Positions 47,216 to 54,381 of a stretch of 64,000 nucleotides of DNA are shown piece after piece. The DNA comes from Bradyrhizobium sp. CCBAU 51765 (GTDB lineage: Bacteria; Pseudomonadota; Alphaproteobacteria; Rhizobiales; Xanthobacteraceae): the NCBI RefSeq assembly GCF_015291725.1, contig NZ_CP030038.1:5445001-5509000 (forward strand). Direction: 5' to 3'. The position numbers and the translations under genes are program-made. Each line of letters begins with the position of its first letter. The stretch's first letter is position 1. The notes beneath the pieces are model-generated. The model saw nothing but the letters and a program-made list of their open reading frames with translations, was not told where the DNA came from and made no database searches.

Positions 47216-47374
47216 TTCGCGGGAAAACGAGCACCGGCAGGATGGACGGTCCTACGACACGCCCAGGGCGATTTTGTTCCAGCGCTGCAACGGGGAGATG
47301 AAAAGAAATTATGAGGCGGCCAGGATGAGGGTGTCCGCGACGACGGTGACCGACAGCCTCGCAATCTCCTCCGC

Positions 47375-47449
47375 GTCATTGCGAGCGCAGCGAAGCAATC
47401 CAGAATCTGTCCGCGGAGGGACTCTGGATTGCTTCGCTGTCGCAATGAC
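47375..47449. repeat. GTCATTGCGA-type palindromic repeat
   Basis: GTCATTGCGA..GCAGCGAAGCAATCCAGA pairs with TCTGGATTGCTTCGCTG..TCGCAATGAC as a long inverted repeat, split by a 14-bp loop. This sort of element (GTCATTGCGAGCGAAGCGAAGC) is familiar from many alphaproteobacterial genomes. Confidence 0.7.
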
Positions 47450-47523
47450 GTGGGAAGAGCTCTGCGTCTATCGACCAGATCGACTCGTGGAGAGTCCTCT
47501 CACCCGCCACGCTTCGCGTGTCG

Positions 47524-47552
47524 GCCTCTCCTCGCATGCAAGCGGGAGAGGC
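47524..47552 (-). terminator. Hairpin after the FAH-family gene
   Basis: GCCTCTCC (47524-47531) pairs with GGAGAGGC (47545-47552), 8 bp beyond the stop of the FAH-family gene. There is no long T run, so it may be a repeat serving as a terminator. Confidence 0.5.
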
Positions 47553-47559
47553 GCAGAAA

Positions 47560-48732
47560 CTAGATCAGCTTCCGTTGCGCCAGGTTCTTCATCAGCGCGC
47601 CGATGCCAAACGTCCACGGCTCGCACTCGTCGCTGGTGCGCATGCGGTTGACGAGCTTGCCGAGCTGGGGCGCGGAGATCGTGACGATGTCGTCGCGCTT
47701 GTGGGTGAACCCCTGCCCCGGCGCATCGCGATCCTTGACCGGTGCGAACATCGTTCCGAGGAACAGCACGAAGCCATCAGGGTATTGATGGATCTTGCCG
47801 ATGGTCTGCGCGACCAGATCGTTCGGATCGCGGCTGATCTTGCTGATCGAGGAATGGCCGTCGAGAACGAAGCCGTCCGTGCCCTTGACATTCAAGCTGA
47901 TGTCCAGCTTGCGCGCGTCGTCGAGTGAGAACGTATCGTCGAACAGGCGCAGCAGCGGGCCGATTGCGCAGGACGCGTTGTTGTCCTTGGCCTTCGACAG
48001 CAGCAGCGCCGAACGGCCCTCGAAGTCGCGCAGGTTGACGTCGTTACCGAGCGCCCCGCCGACGATCTTGCCGCGGCTGGAGACGAACAGCACGAGTTCC
48101 GGCTCGGGATTGTTCCAGGTCGATTTCGGATGCAGGCCGGCGTCCATGCCGGTGCCGACCGACGACAACGTCGGCGCCTTGGTGAAGACTTCGGCGTCGG
48201 GGCCGATGCCGACCTCGAGATACTGGCTCCAGGCGTTCTGATCGATCAGCACCTGCTTCAGGTGCATCGCCTGGTCCGAGCCCGGCTTGAGCTTGGACAG
48301 ATCGTCGCCGATCAGCCGCGTGACTTCCTTGCGGATCGCCTCGGCCGAAGCCGGATTCCCCTTGGCCCGCTCCTCGATGACGCGTTCGAGCATCGAGATG
48401 GCGAAGGTGACGCCGGCGGCTTTCAGCGTCTGGAGGTCGACCGGCGCGAGCAGCCACGGTTTCTTGAGGTCACGCCCGTCGGGTGCCGTGTTGGCAACAA
48501 TTGCTTCGAGATCGCCGATACGCTCGCCCTTGGTCGTGGCCAGCGCCTGAGCGGGATTGTCTTCTTCGCAGAGCGCGCTGATGGTCGGGAATCTCGCGGT
48601 GACATCGAACACGCCGTCGCCGCGCACGGCGACCACGGCCGGACCATTGACCTGCGGCAGCCAGACGCGGCCGGCCAATGTTCCCCGCGTGCCGTCCGCG
48701 GGAAGAAGATCCTTCACAGTCAATGTCGTCAT
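47560..48732 (-). CDS. Fumarylacetoacetate hydrolase-family protein, possible 2-keto-3-deoxy-pentonate dehydratase
   Basis: From ATG 48732 (GAGGA upstream) the protein has 390 residues. The C-terminal half holds FAH-type metal-binding segments (NNPEPELVLFVSSRGKIVGGALGNDVNLRD, here quoted only in part: NPEPELVLF and GNDVNLRD) and an FLGTMFAPVKDRD stretch. FAH proteins of this length include XylX-type 2-keto-3-deoxy-xylonate dehydratases of oxidative pentose pathways, which would fit the neighbouring sugar 1-dehydrogenase and lactonase. The reaction is inferred; no sugar-acid dehydratase or semialdehyde dehydrogenase is in the window. It lies 111 bp after the HEAT-repeat gene and may be a separate unit. 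Confidence 0.72.
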   Translation of the reverse strand: MTTLTVKDLLPADGTRGTLAGRVWLPQVNGPAVVAVRGDGVFDVTARFPTISALCEEDNPAQALATTKGERIGDLEAIVANTAPDGRDLKKPWLLAPVDLQTLKAAGVTFAISMLERVIEERAKGNPASAEAIRKEVTRLIGDDLSKLKPGSDQAMHLKQVLIDQNAWSQYLEVGIGPDAEVFTKAPTLSSVGTGMDAGLHPKSTWNNPEPELVLFVSSRGKIVGGALGNDVNLRDFEGRSALLLSKAKDNNASCAIGPLLRLFDDTFSLDDARKLDISLNVKGTDGFVLDGHSSISKISRDPNDLVAQTIGKIHQYPDGFVLFLGTMFAPVKDRDAPGQGFTHKRDDIVTISAPQLGKLVNRMRTSDECEPWTFGIGALMKNLAQRKLI

Positions 48733-48843
48733 GGCCGGCGTCCTCGCTGTTTCTAAGGACCGGCCGCACTTGAAGACGGCCGATCGCATTGGCGAAGACC
48801 AATAAACGTCTGGCGGGGGAAGTCCAGAGTGGCAACGAGGCCG

Positions 48844-49821
48844 CTATGCCCCTGCCGGCGCCTTGCGGGCCGCGATCTGCTGCAGCGCCCAGCGTGCGTT
48901 CTTGCGGACATCGGGATCGGGATCGTCGGCGATCACCGCCAGGAACGCCTCGCCGTCCGGATGGGCGATCTCGCCCAGCGCGGCGGCCGCCTCCTTGCGC
49001 AAGTTCGCCTGGTCATGGTTGATGCACTTGCCAATCGGGCGCACCGCGCGCTCGACCTTCATCTTGCCGAGGCTGCGAATGGCCTTGAGCCGCACCTGCC
49101 AGAATTCGTCGGCGAGCGAGCCGACGAGCTGGTCGGCCGCGAGCGAACCGTTGGCGTTGAGACCCAGCGTTTCCGCAGCCATCTCGCGGACCATCCAATC
49201 CGAGTCCTTCAGCGCGCGCGTGATCGTCTCTGCCGCGGGCTTCATCTGCGAGAAAGCCAACGCGCTGACCGCGGCGCGGCGGACATGGGCGTCGGGATCG
49301 TTGATCAGCGCGGTCAGCGCTGGGATCGATTCTTCCAGCTTGAGGAAGCCGATCACGCCGATCGCCTGCACGCGCACGGCGGCATCGGCGTCCTGGAGTG
49401 CTTCCAGCGCCGGCTTGAGCGTGTCCTTGCAACGCAATTCCTTCAGCGCACGCAGCGCGCCCATGCGAACGAAGGCGTGCGCGTGCTTGACCAGCGGCAG
49501 GATGATCCCGGCGCAGGCCGGATCCTTGAACTCGGCCATGCTGTCGGCCGCCGCGGCTGCGACGATTCTCTCGGGATCGACCAGCAGCTTCACCAGCGCG
49601 CTCGCCGCCTCCGGCCCGTCGAACTCGCCGAGCGCCATCGCGACCTGCTGACGCACGCCGCTGTCGGGATCGGCAACCATCTTGGCGAGATGCCCGACCG
49701 CGGCGGGATCGCCGGAATGGCCGAGCGCGATGATGGCGACGCGACGCTCGGCGGGATCGGCCGCCTGCAGCCGCTCGTCAGCGTCTTCGAGGTCGTCATA
49801 GGACTCGAACGGACTCGACAT
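48844..49821 (-). CDS. HEAT-repeat protein (PBS lyase-like repeats)
   Basis: The 325-residue protein is made almost wholly of about ten helical repeats of some 31 residues, for example DPDSGVRQQVAMALGEF, DADAAVRVQAIGVIGFL, DPDAHVRRAAVSALAFS and DPDPDVRKNARWALQQI. Such repeats form a scaffold for protein binding. It starts 2 bp after the ferredoxin stop, so it must be co-translated with the AprA-like/ferredoxin pair and may hold or mature that complex. No enzyme motif or signal peptide is seen. The ATG at 49821 begins exactly where the repeat protein does. Confidence 0.85.
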   Translation of the reverse strand: MSSPFESYDDLEDADERLQAADPAERRVAIIALGHSGDPAAVGHLAKMVADPDSGVRQQVAMALGEFDGPEAASALVKLLVDPERIVAAAAADSMAEFKDPACAGIILPLVKHAHAFVRMGALRALKELRCKDTLKPALEALQDADAAVRVQAIGVIGFLKLEESIPALTALINDPDAHVRRAAVSALAFSQMKPAAETITRALKDSDWMVREMAAETLGLNANGSLAADQLVGSLADEFWQVRLKAIRSLGKMKVERAVRPIGKCINHDQANLRKEAAAALGEIAHPDGEAFLAVIADDPDPDVRKNARWALQQIAARKAPAGA

Positions 49822-49823
49822 GA

Positions 49824-50057
49824 TCACCTCAACAAATAAGGAATGTTGACGGTGACGGCACCGGTCGGGCAATCGGCTTCGCAGGGCATGCAATACCAAC
49901 ACTCGTCATAGGCCATGTAGGCCTTGTTGGTCATGTCGCTGATGCGCAGGACGTCGAGCGGGCACACGTCGACGCAGACTGTACAACCCTTGTCGGCGAT
50001 GCATTTGGCGTCATCGACGACGACCGGAACCGATGTCTGATAGGATGCGAGAGGCAT
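49824..50057 (-). CDS. AprB-like ferredoxin with two [4Fe-4S] clusters
   Basis: A 77-residue protein with eight cysteines in two cluster motifs: Cys19, Cys25, Cys28, Cys32-Pro and Cys53, Cys56, Cys59, Cys63-Pro. The second motif (DECWYCMPCEADCPTGAV) closely resembles the beta subunit of APS reductase (MCWECYSCVKMCPQGAI), though the long C-terminal tail of AprB is missing. CAGGAG precedes the ATG. It lies 28 bp after the flavoprotein gene and is very likely its electron-transfer subunit. Confidence 0.88.
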   Translation of the reverse strand: MPLASYQTSVPVVVDDAKCIADKGCTVCVDVCPLDVLRISDMTNKAYMAYDECWYCMPCEADCPTGAVTVNIPYLLR

Positions 50058-50085
50058 TTGATGTCTCCTGTTGTGTTCTGGTGCG

Positions 50086-51828
50086 TCAGGCCGAGGCGCG
50101 GATGCGCTGCTTGTCGTAGAGATCCTTCTCGTCGTCGGCGATCGGCACGACATAGGGCTCGACGGCGCGCTTCTCACTGGTCATCTTGCCGTCACGCTTG
50201 CTCAGCAACGTGTGGCAGAACCAGTTCTCGTTGTCCTTCTCCGGAAAATCCGTGCGCCAGTGATAGAGACCCCAGCGGCTCTCCTCACGATAGAGCGAGG
50301 CGTGCGCGGCCATGTCGGCGCAGTCCATGATCGACTGGACTTCGAGGGCGCGGAGCAGCTCATGCGCGTTGCGCGCGATCATGCGCTCCTGCATGTCCTC
50401 GCGCGCCTCGGCCAGGCGCCGCATGCCGAGCTCGTATTTTCGCGTGACCTTCGGCGGCTGCAGATAGTCGTTGACGAGGCGCCGGGTCTTGTACTCGATC
50501 TGGTTGGGCGGAATGCCGTCCTCGCGCTTCGTCGGCGCCATCACGCGGTCGCGCTCCATCACGACGTCGGCCGCGTCGAACTCCGCGAAGTCGTGGCTGT
50601 CGGCGAACTCCATGGCGTCGATGCCGGCGACCGAGCCGTTGGTGAAGGCGCCCAGCATGTAATTGTGCGGCACGCTCGCCATATCGCCGGCGGCATAGAG
50701 GCCGGGCACGGTGGTGCGGGCATTGTCGTCGACGAACACGCCGGAGGCGCTGTGGCCGGAGCAGAAGCCGATCTCCGAGATGTGCATCTCGATCGATTCG
50801 CTGCGGTAGTCGACGCCCCGCCCCTGCTGGAACAGGCCCCGTGTCGGACGCTCGACCTTGTGCAGCGTCGACTCGATCTCGGAGATGGTGTCGGGGTGAA
50901 GATGCTTGAGCTGGAGGAACACCGGGCCCTTGCCGGACAGCAGCTCGTTGTAGAACTCGAGCATCATCTGGCCGGACCAATAGTCGCATTCGATGAAGCG
51001 CGAGCCTTCGTTGTTCGCCGTATAAGCGCCGAACGGACCGGCGACATAGGCGCAGGCCGGGCCATTGTAGTCCTTGATCAGCGGGTTGATCTGGAAGCAT
51101 TCGAGATTCGCTAGCGCGGCGCCGGCATGATAGGCCATGGCGTAGCCGTCGCCGGAATTGGCCGCGTTCTCGTAGGTGCCGAACATGTAGCCGGAGGTCG
51201 GCAGGCCCAGGCGGCCGGCAGCGCCCATGCAGAGGATCACGGCCTTGGCCTTGATGACGAGCATCTCGGCAGTGCGGGTGTTGACGCTGACGGCGCCTGC
51301 GATGCGGCCATCGGCAGACTTCAGGAGCCGCGTCGCCATGTAGCGGTTGGAGATCAGGATGCGGGCGCGGCGGAGCTGGCGGTACAGCGCCCTCTTCACG
51401 GTCTCGCCGTTCGGCATCGGCAGCACGTAGGTCCCGATGTGGTGCACCTTCTTGACGGCATAGTCGCCGTTCTCGTTCTTCAGGAAGCGGATGCCGAAGC
51501 TGTCGAGCTCCTCGATGATCTTGTAGCAGTTTTGAGCGTATTTATAGACCGCCTTCTGGTCGACGATGCCGTCGTTGGCGATGGTGATTTCCTTGGTATA
51601 TTGTTCCGGGGTCGCGTAACCGGGGATGACGGCGTTGTTCAGCCCGTCCATGCCCATCGAGATCGCCCCGGAGCGCTTGACATTGGCTTTTTCGAGCAGA
51701 ACGACGTTGGCCTTCGGGTTCTTCAGCTTCGCCTTCAGCGCCGCCATCGGGCCGGCCGTGCCGCCGCCGATCACCAGCACATCGCAGGAAACCTCCGAAA
51801 GTCCGTCGACGATCTGATCTAGTGCCAT
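50086..51828 (-). CDS. AprA-like flavoprotein of the fumarate reductase/APS reductase superfamily
   Basis: The 580-residue enzyme has an FAD-binding Rossmann motif VIGGGTAGPMAAL (residues 20-32), a second FAD segment VPGLYAAGDMAS (near 380) and a helical C-terminal domain. EKANVKRSGAISMGMDGLNN resembles the AprA segment KANVKRSGAVAQGLSAIN more than succinate dehydrogenase. No twin-arginine or other signal is seen, so it acts in the cytoplasm. The ATG at 51828 is preceded by AGGAG; a GTG just before is possible. With the AprB-like ferredoxin it forms an AprAB-like pair, but no sat or qmo genes are nearby and the real substrate is unknown. Confidence 0.85.
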   Translation of the reverse strand: MALDQIVDGLSEVSCDVLVIGGGTAGPMAALKAKLKNPKANVVLLEKANVKRSGAISMGMDGLNNAVIPGYATPEQYTKEITIANDGIVDQKAVYKYAQNCYKIIEELDSFGIRFLKNENGDYAVKKVHHIGTYVLPMPNGETVKRALYRQLRRARILISNRYMATRLLKSADGRIAGAVSVNTRTAEMLVIKAKAVILCMGAAGRLGLPTSGYMFGTYENAANSGDGYAMAYHAGAALANLECFQINPLIKDYNGPACAYVAGPFGAYTANNEGSRFIECDYWSGQMMLEFYNELLSGKGPVFLQLKHLHPDTISEIESTLHKVERPTRGLFQQGRGVDYRSESIEMHISEIGFCSGHSASGVFVDDNARTTVPGLYAAGDMASVPHNYMLGAFTNGSVAGIDAMEFADSHDFAEFDAADVVMERDRVMAPTKREDGIPPNQIEYKTRRLVNDYLQPPKVTRKYELGMRRLAEAREDMQERMIARNAHELLRALEVQSIMDCADMAAHASLYREESRWGLYHWRTDFPEKDNENWFCHTLLSKRDGKMTSEKRAVEPYVVPIADDEKDLYDKQRIRASA

Positions 51829-51898
51829 CACTTGCTCCTGGTTCGCCGATGGTCGGCGCCTTTGCGTCAGATTTGTTCAGGCGGCGTCCGGGCGATAG

Positions 51899-51908
51899 CA
51901 ATTAGTTG
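51899..51908 (-). promoter_or_regulatory. Shared motif CAACTAATTG, upstream of the AprA-like operon
   Basis: On the minus strand the sequence GACAACTAATTGC lies 71 bp before the AprA-like start codon. The same near-palindromic 10-mer or a one- or two-base variant stands before three other transcription units of this block (52781, 52841, 54286). Confidence 0.5.
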
Positions 51909-51930
51909 TCGCCGGGATGCGATTTGCGCC

Positions 51931-52702
51931 TCAGCGCTCGACGAAGGCCTTTTCGATGACGAAATGACCGGGCTCGCTATGGTTGCCCTCGACGAAGCCG
52001 CGCGCGGAGAACATGGCTTGCAGCTCCTCCAGCATCGCTGGGCTGCCACACAGCATGATGCGGTCGGTCTCGATATCCAGGCCGGATTGCTCGATATCGT
52101 CAAAAAGCTGGTTCGAGGCGATCAGGTCGGTGACGCGGCCGCGGTTCCGGAACGGCTCGCGGGTGACGGTCGGGTAGTACACCAGCTTGTCGCGGATCAG
52201 CGGGCCGAAGAATTCGTGGTTGCGCAGGCCCTCGACGACGTGCTCGCCATAGGCGAGCTCGGAGACCTGGCGGCAGCCATGGGCAAGCACGATAGTCTCG
52301 TAGTTCTCGTAGACGTCTGGGTCCTTGATCAGGCTGGCGAACGGCGCCAGGCCCGTTCCGGTCGATAGCAGCAGCAGACGCTTTCCCGGAATGAGATTGC
52401 CGGTGATCAGCGTCCCCGTCGCCTTGCGGCCGACCAGGATGATGTCACCTTCCCTGATCTTCTAAGGGCGAGGTCAGCGGACCGTCCTGCACCTTGATCG
52501 AGAAGAATTCGAGCGCCTCCTCGTGGTTGGCGCTGGCCATGCTGTAGGCCCGCATCAACGGCTTGCCCTCGACCTCCAGACCGATCATCGCGAACTGGCC
52601 GTTCTGGAAACGAAAGCCGGGATCGCGCGTTGCGGTGAAGCTGAACAGGGACTCGGTCCAGTGCCTGACCGACAGAACCGTTTCCTTCTGAAATGCGCTC
52701 AT
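51931..52702 (-). pseudogene. fpr: Ferredoxin-NADP reductase gene with a frameshift
   Basis: Both parts of a normal FNR are present but in different frames. The first, from ATG 52702 (GAAGGAG upstream), runs MSAFQKETVLSVRHWTESL through RAYSMASANHE (FAD motif) to DGPLTS and then stops at 52445. The second continues IREGDIILVGRKATGTL, LSTGTGLAPFASL (NADP site) to the usual C-terminus EKAFVER at 51931. The lesion lies at about 52459-52471 and fits a loss of two bases; adding them gives 257 residues, the normal length. It could be real gene decay or a sequencing error. The intact enzyme would pass NADPH electrons to ferredoxin, here probably the AprB-like one. Confidence 0.85.
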
Positions 52703-52780
52703 ACTCTCTCCTTCGCGATCGATGGCGCAGAAGATTTCGGAGAGGGGCGAGTCCGGCAATGTGGAAGTGAAATTCCTGGT

Positions 52781-52790
52781 CGATTAGTTT
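52781..52790 (-). promoter_or_regulatory. Shared motif variant AAACTAATCG, upstream of fpr
   Basis: On the minus strand GAAACTAATCGAC lies 79 bp before the fpr start codon. It differs from the site before the binding-protein gene (CAACTAATCG) at one position. It is also part of a GTGAAA (52767-52772) / TTTCAC (52788-52793) inverted repeat. Confidence 0.45.
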
Positions 52791-52840
52791 CACATTTCGC
52801 GAGCGCTCATGGAAGAAAGCACGCGATCACGCGACGCCGG

Positions 52841-52850
52841 CAATTAGTTG
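52841..52850 (+). promoter_or_regulatory. Shared motif CAATTAGTTG, upstream of the DUF971 gene
   Basis: CCGGCAATTAGTTGCTG lies 48 bp before the DUF971 start codon. The 10-mer is the exact reverse complement of the site at 51899. Confidence 0.5.
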
Positions 52851-52897
52851 CTGTTCGTACATGCCGCGACCACCTAGAGAGAAGTCGGAGGTCCGTC

Positions 52898-53200
52898 ATG
52901 ACAACGACATTGGTCGCACCGACCGTCGCCGACTACGAAGCCAGCGCCGATCTCGCCGCGCTGCTGGTCCGCACGACACAGGACGACGCGCTCAGCGTTT
53001 CTGCCGAAACACTCCGCCTCTCCTGCAAATGCGCCCACTGCACCCGTGCCCGCTTCGACGGCCGCTTCCCCGATAGGTTTCCCGGCATCGCCATCACCGA
53101 GATCGGCGATCTCGGCTACGGGCTGAACATCTCCTTTTCGGACGGACATAACCGCGGGATTTACCCGAAGCCGTATTTGCTGAGCTTGGCGGGACGGTAG
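52898..53200 (+). CDS. DUF971 protein (gamma-butyrobetaine hydroxylase-like N-terminal domain)
   Basis: A 100-residue protein with the DUF971 features SAETLRLSCKCAHCTRAR and ITEIGDLGYGLNISFSDGHN, ending in GIYPKPYL. Cys43, Cys45 and Cys48 may bind a metal. GGAGG stands 7 bp before the ATG. DUF971 proteins are often encoded beside iron-sulfur assembly genes, so a part in cluster supply for the AprB-like ferredoxin is possible, but this is inference. Confidence 0.8.
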   Translation: MTTTLVAPTVADYEASADLAALLVRTTQDDALSVSAETLRLSCKCAHCTRARFDGRFPDRFPGIAITEIGDLGYGLNISFSDGHNRGIYPKPYLLSLAGR

Positions 53201-53249
53201 CCAACGCTGCCTTGAGGATGGTTCGACAGTGACCACAAACTCCACTGTC

Positions 53250-53346
53250 ATTCCCCGCGAAAGCGGGGAATCCAGTACGCCGCGGCCCCTCCGTATCCCT
53301 TTGACGCCTCTGGAATACTGGATCGCCCGCCTTCGCTGGCGATGAC
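53250..53346. repeat. Palindromic repeat cluster
   Basis: ATTCCCCGC-GAAA-GCGGGGAAT (53250-53271) is a perfect 9-bp hairpin. It is followed by a TACTGGATCGCCCGCC..GGCGATGACA element (53313-53346) related to the one at 26990. It separates the DUF971 gene from the Crp/Fnr gene. Confidence 0.7.
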
Positions 53347-53426
53347 ACCGGTGTAAGCGGCCTCACCCCCATCTGGCACGGACATTGCTCCTCTTTAGAA
53401 CGATTTGAACGTTCCGGAGGCAGACG

Positions 53427-54200
53427 ATGTTGCAGGCCGCCAATGTGGTTCGCGGGCCCATTCCCCCGGCAGTCCGGCCTGCCGGCAGCTCCTCGCTGCT
53501 GCTCACCGAAAACCAGCGATGGATCGGCGGGCCGCCGCCGCTGATGGACAAGCTCTCTCCACGCGAGCGGGAGCTGGTGCTCAAGCAGGGCCGCCGCAAG
53601 GTGCTCAACCGCGGCCAGACGCTGTTCAGCCAGGGCGGCAAGCATGACGGCATCTGGCTGATCGAGAGCGGCCGCATCCGGGTGTTCTACACCTCACCGC
53701 TCGGGCGCGAGATTACGCTCGCTTATTGGCATGTCGGCAATTTCGTCGGCGGGCCAGAAGTGTTCGAGGGCACTGTGCATCAATGGTCCGGCGTCGCGTC
53801 CAGCAATTGCAGCGTAGTGCACTTGCCCGGAAAGGAGTTGCGATCGCTTGCCGCAGAGATCCCGAACCTTGCGATCGGTCTCATTGAAGGCCTCACTTTC
53901 AAGGGGAAGTGCTATTCGGCCCTGGCGCAGATGCTGGGAACACGCTCGATCACGCAGCGGCTTGCGCACCTGTTGCTACACCTCGTCGAGCTCTATGGCG
54001 TCGACGACGCCGACGGAACTGTGATCGCCGCAGCCTTCACCCACGCCGACATCGCCCACATGGTTGGCGCCACAAGGCAATGGGTCACGATCAGCCTGAA
54101 GCGCATGCAGGAGAAGGGAATCGTGGTGACCAAGCGGTCGCAGATCGTGATCTGCCGGGCCGACGTGCTGGAGGAGATGCGCGGTCACGCAGCTGACTAG
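53427..54200 (+). CDS. Crp/Fnr-family transcriptional regulator
   Basis: The 257-residue protein has a cyclic-nucleotide-binding-like beta barrel (about residues 45-150; FSQGGKHDGIWLIESGRIRV) and a C-terminal winged helix (FTHADIAHMVGATRQWVTIS, residues 203-222). The N-terminal cysteine cluster of FNR is absent, so it is not an oxygen-sensing iron-sulfur FNR. GGAGG is 6 bp before the ATG. Lying between the DUF971 gene and the importer operon, it is the natural candidate to bind the CAACTAATYG sites; its ligand is unknown. Confidence 0.87.
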   Translation: MLQAANVVRGPIPPAVRPAGSSSLLLTENQRWIGGPPPLMDKLSPRERELVLKQGRRKVLNRGQTLFSQGGKHDGIWLIESGRIRVFYTSPLGREITLAYWHVGNFVGGPEVFEGTVHQWSGVASSNCSVVHLPGKELRSLAAEIPNLAIGLIEGLTFKGKCYSALAQMLGTRSITQRLAHLLLHLVELYGVDDADGTVIAAAFTHADIAHMVGATRQWVTISLKRMQEKGIVVTKRSQIVICRADVLEEMRGHAAD

Positions 54201-54285
54201 ACAAATTTGCGGCCAAGGCGAATGCACAGGCAAGCGGCTTTATAGTGCAGGACTGCCCAAGGAGTATGCAATCAGCTTTTCCCGG

Positions 54286-54295
54286 CAACTAATCG
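54286..54295 (+). promoter_or_regulatory. Shared motif CAACTAATCG, upstream of the importer operon
   Basis: CCCGGCAACTAATCGACTG lies 87 bp before the binding-protein start. It shares the CGGCAA-TTAG-type context with the site at 52841 read in the other direction. Confidence 0.5.
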
Positions 54296-54381
54296 ACTGC
54301 GACAGCCACTCCGGATTTGCCCTGTCCACGCCCTCACCCAATCATGGCAACCACAGCACATCCAACCGAATGAGGATGAGA

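Noticed and set aside
47375..47449. Possible small RNA or CRISPR-like unit
   Set aside because: It is a single palindrome without regularly spaced direct repeats and fits a dispersed intergenic repeat.
50086..51828. Succinate dehydrogenase or L-aspartate oxidase as the identity of the flavoprotein
   Set aside because: No SdhB/C/D or NadA/C partners are nearby, and the adjacent eight-cysteine ferredoxin resembles AprB; still, the true substrate remains open.
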